A stretch of DNA of 64,000 bases from Gemmatimonadota bacterium. GTDB taxonomy: Bacteria; Gemmatimonadota; Gemmatimonadetes; Longimicrobiales; Gaopeijiaceae. A program made the translations under genes and the position numbers. The notes under the pieces were generated by a model. It searched no databases. It was not told the origin of the DNA and saw only the letters and a list, made by a program, of their open reading frames with translations. The DNA lies in the NCBI GenBank assembly GCA_041390105.1, contig JAWKQO010000002.1, positions 682,001 through 746,000 of the forward strand. The letters run 5' to 3'. Positions 61,710 to 64,000 of this stretch are shown here, piece by piece (within the stretch, counting starts at the first letter, position 1; each line of letters begins with the position of its first letter).

Positions 61710-62062
61710 CCTCCACCTCCTCCTCATCATTGGACCGGAGCGTTTCGGACGCTCCGTCAGGCTCAGACCGAATGCGGTTGCGCGGGGTGACGGTTCCCCG
61801 TGGACAAGCACCTACGACCGCGGCGCACTCCCTGTGTCACGTTTTCGCGGCTTCCCCTGGGATGGATCGTGGTCGCCGCGTGGTTGCTCGGGCCGGCGAC
61901 GGCCCCGGCCCCGGCGCCATCGGTCTTCCGATGCGGCCCGGCGGGCCACACTTGTGGTCCAGCCACCACCGAGCGACACTTTCCCCCCGCCGATCCTGGC
62001 CGGGCGGCTTCGCCCGGCCGCGGTCGGCGTTTTCTCATGTCGAGCGGCCACGGAGCGTATCG
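61710..62062 (+). promoter_or_regulatory. Structured leader with an intrinsic terminator before the symporter gene
   Basis: A 353-base gap with no gene. Three stem-loops lie in a row on the plus strand: CATCGG/CCGATG (61918-61933), GGGCCACA/TGTGGTCC (61943-61960, one G-U pair), and a strong terminator. The terminator's inner stem is GGCCGGGCG/CGCCCGGCC (61998-62006 and 62011-62019), its outer stem CGCCGA/TCGGCG (61988-61993 and 62024-62029), then TTTT (62030-62033). The terminator ends 29 bases before ATG 62063. No plus-strand gene lies between 61140 and 62063, so it most probably acts on the symporter transcript itself. Confidence 0.72.
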
Positions 62063-63349
62063 ATGAAGCTGCACACGAAGATCGTGATCGGTCTGGTCGC
62101 AGGGGCGGTGGTCGGAGGCGCGGCGAACGCCTTCGCTCCGGACGCCGCCTGGGTGCGTTGGATCGCGGACAACGTCGCGGGGCCAGTGGGTCAGGTCTTT
62201 CTGCGAATGCTCCTCATGACGGTCGTTCCCCTGGTATTCGCGTCGATCACCCTGGGTGTGGCCGGCATCGGGGATATCGGCAAGGTGGGGCGGCTGGGAG
62301 GCAAGACGCTGCTCTACTTCCTCACGTCGACCGCCATCGCCGTGGTCATCGGACTGACCCTGGTGAACGTGCTCAACCCGGGTGGCGGCATCGACGACGC
62401 CACGCGCGAGCAGCTCTTCGCCAGCTACCGGAGTCAGGCCGAGGGAATGCAGGCGGGTGGGCCCACCGGATTCGGCGTGCAGACCTTCGTCAACATGGTG
62501 CCGCGCAACCCTGTGCAGGCCGCGGCCAACATGGAGATGCTCGGCGTCATCTTCTTCTCCCTGATGTTCGGGATCGCCCTGACGCTGATCCCGGCGGAGA
62601 AGGCTGAGCCGATGATCAAGGTCGTCGATGCTCTGGGTGAAGTCGTGATCCGCATCATCGACATCGCGATGAAGCTGGCGCCCTACGGCGTGTTCGGGCT
62701 GATCTTCGTGGTTACGTCCCGGTTCGGGTGGGGTCTGCTACAACAACTCGGGATGTACGTGGTCGTGGTCGTCGGTGGCCTCTTCCTGCATGCGACCATC
62801 TCCATCTCGATGCTGGTCCGCTTCCTGGGAGGGATGAACCCCCTCACCTTCTGGAAGAAGGCACGGGCGCCCGTGATCACCGCGTTTTCCACCAGCTCCA
62901 GCAATGCCACTCTGCCCACCAACATCGCCACCGCCGAGCAGGAGATGGGGGTGCCGCCCACCGTTGCAGGCTTCGTGTTGCCTCTGGGGGCGACCATGAA
63001 CATGAACGGCACCTCGCTCTACGAGGGAGTGACGGTGCTGTTCCTGGCGCAGGTGTTCGGCGTGGATCTCAATCTCGGGCAGCAGATCGTGGTGGTGCTG
63101 CTCTCGGTGATCACGGCCGTCGGCGCCGCGGGCGTTCCTGGTGGCTCGTTGCCGCTGATCATGATGGTCCTTGCCACGGTGGGCGTGCCCGCCGAGGGAA
63201 TTGCCATCATCCTCGGCGTGGACCGCATCCTGGACATGTGCCGCACCACGGTGAACGTTGCGGGTGACCTTTCCGCAGCGGTCTTTGTGGCTCGCTCGGA
63301 AGAGCGGCTACAGGAGCGAACCCAGTCCACCGCACGAAAGGCGGCCTAG
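62063..63349 (+). CDS. Dicarboxylate/amino acid:cation symporter (GltP/DctA/SdcS family)
   Basis: A 428-residue sodium- or proton-coupled transporter for glutamate, aspartate or C4-dicarboxylates. The family's key stretches are all there: TAFSTSSSNATLPTN (hairpin 1 serines), GATMNMNGTSLYEGVTVLFLAQ (substrate-binding), GAAGVPGGSLPLI (hairpin 2) and LGVDRILDMCRTTVNVAGD (Asp/Arg/Asn of the binding site). The conserved Arg in MCRTTVNV suggests an acidic substrate. It lies right after a structured leader with an intrinsic terminator, so expression is probably controlled by attenuation. The APC permease gene follows after 29 bases. Confidence 0.95.
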   Translation: MKLHTKIVIGLVAGAVVGGAANAFAPDAAWVRWIADNVAGPVGQVFLRMLLMTVVPLVFASITLGVAGIGDIGKVGRLGGKTLLYFLTSTAIAVVIGLTLVNVLNPGGGIDDATREQLFASYRSQAEGMQAGGPTGFGVQTFVNMVPRNPVQAAANMEMLGVIFFSLMFGIALTLIPAEKAEPMIKVVDALGEVVIRIIDIAMKLAPYGVFGLIFVVTSRFGWGLLQQLGMYVVVVVGGLFLHATISISMLVRFLGGMNPLTFWKKARAPVITAFSTSSSNATLPTNIATAEQEMGVPPTVAGFVLPLGATMNMNGTSLYEGVTVLFLAQVFGVDLNLGQQIVVVLLSVITAVGAAGVPGGSLPLIMMVLATVGVPAEGIAIILGVDRILDMCRTTVNVAGDLSAAVFVARSEERLQERTQSTARKAA

Positions 63350-63378
63350 CCGAGGTCGTCACAACCGGAGTAGAGCCA

Positions 63379-64000
63379 ATGGCCAAAGGCCTCGAGCGCG
63401 CACTGGGGACCCGCGATCTGACGCTGCTGGTCGTCGGCAACGTCATCGGCTCCGGGATCTTCCTGGTTCCCAGCACGGTTCTGGCTCAAGCCGGCTCGGT
63501 GCGCTGGGCCATGGGCGCCTGGTTGTTCGGCGGGGTTCTCTCCCTGTTCGGCGCGCTCACCTACGGTGAGCTCGGCGCCATGGACAAAGGGTCGGGGGGT
63601 CTCTACGCATACATCCGTGATGCGTTCGGACCGTTTCTCGCCTTCATCTACGGCTGGACGCTGTTCTTCGTCATCGGGTCGGGGACCATCGCCACTCTGG
63701 CGGTGGCGGCCGCCAACTACATGAGCCAGTTCGCCCCCCTGGGCCCGCTGGTACGGAAGCTCATCGCGATCGGGCTGCTGGCGCTGATGGCGGTCATCAA
63801 CATCCTGGGCACGCGTCGCAGCGCCAACGTCCAGAACGTGGCCACCTTGATCAAGGCCGGGGCGATCGTGGTGATGAGCGTCGTGCTCTTGGCGCTCGGC
63901 AACGTCGGCTCGGCGTTCGATGCGCTACCGACGTCCATGGCGGGGTCGACGTCGGCGCTGGCGGCCCTGGGTGTGGCCATGATCTCGGTGCTCTGGGCCT
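63379..64000 (+). CDS. APC-family amino acid permease (3' end outside window)
   Basis: The first 207 residues of a permease of the amino acid-polyamine-organocation superfamily. The consensus start TLLVVGNVIGSGIFLVPSTV and the second-helix block GGVLSLFGALTYGELGAMDKGSGGLYAYIRDAFGPFLAFIYGW are typical of the basic amino acid/antiporter branch. It continues beyond the right edge. ATG 63379 is used; GGAG lies about nine bases upstream. Being 29 bases after the symporter, it is likely co-transcribed and co-regulated through the same leader. Confidence 0.92.
   Translation, partial: MAKGLERALGTRDLTLLVVGNVIGSGIFLVPSTVLAQAGSVRWAMGAWLFGGVLSLFGALTYGELGAMDKGSGGLYAYIRDAFGPFLAFIYGWTLFFVIGSGTIATLAVAAANYMSQFAPLGPLVRKLIAIGLLALMAVINILGTRRSANVQNVATLIKAGAIVVMSVVLLALGNVGSAFDALPTSMAGSTSALAALGVAMISVLWA

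Noticed and set aside
61800..62066. 88-codon plus-strand frame in the symporter leader, with a hydrophobic stretch
   Set aside because: It overlaps the stem-loops and terminator, lacks a ribosome-binding site and has Pro/Ala/Arg-rich sequence; a non-coding leader explains the region better.

Overview
The window is high-GC bacterial chromosome, densely coded on both strands, with many GTG starts and 4-base stop/start overlaps. A SusC/SusD pair, two large duplicated-type MacB/ADOP permeases (one with a PadR repressor), two exported S9 peptidases, beta-propeller lipoproteins and a Big-domain lipoprotein together suggest a Gemmatimonadota-like organism. That placement is an inference from gene content. 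I saw no rRNA, tRNA, CRISPR array, phage or insertion sequence.

Layout. 1-3.6 kb (minus): an NAD-type formate dehydrogenase operon, a fused NuoE/NuoF-like subunit followed by the molybdenum subunit. The catalytic subunit is interrupted by one in-frame UGA exactly where selenocysteine sits in formate dehydrogenases, and a textbook bacterial SECIS hairpin follows. 3.7-12 kb: two hypothetical membrane/exported proteins, a YceI protein, a membrane PAS-GGDEF-EAL protein, an atypical pyruvate kinase and an S9 peptidase. 12.2-18.5 kb: an ArsR-type repressor with a palindromic operator, then a tightly coupled efflux operon (TolC, adaptor, RND pump, small PII-like protein, DUF2892). 18.6-24.8 kb: YpfJ-type metallopeptidase, HI0933/BaiN flavoprotein, ADOP permease with PadR and two operator repeats around its promoter, then exonuclease III.

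25-34.6 kb: a 1296-residue lipoprotein with Big domains and a duplicated module of unknown type, a coupled S9 peptidase/propeller lipoprotein pair, and a second ADOP permease. 34.7-38.6 kb: trehalose operon otsB-GH15-otsA. 38.7-44.7 kb: a membrane-anchored sulfotransferase and the SusC/SusD pair. 44.7-51.3 kb: amidase coupled to a VOC-GNAT (ArsN2-like) fusion, a class II aldolase, an MscS channel, and a 38-residue membrane peptide ahead of a sodium:solute symporter.

51.4-64 kb: a CarH/LitR-type B12-binding MerR regulator divergent from a fasciclin gene, with 11-bp-phased ACAA repeats over back-to-back promoters; a serine hydrolase; a FIST sensor coupled to a PAS-GGDEF-EAL protein; an SLC12-like transporter; a voltage-gated-type K+ channel with a zinc ribbon; a small exported protein; a glutamate/dicarboxylate symporter behind a structured leader ending in a terminator; and a truncated APC permease.

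The strongest points for a second look are the selenocysteine formate dehydrogenase, the putative B12/light-controlled fasciclin switch, the PadR and ArsR operator-promoters, the duplicated-module lipoprotein, and the attenuator-like leader of the symporter gene.
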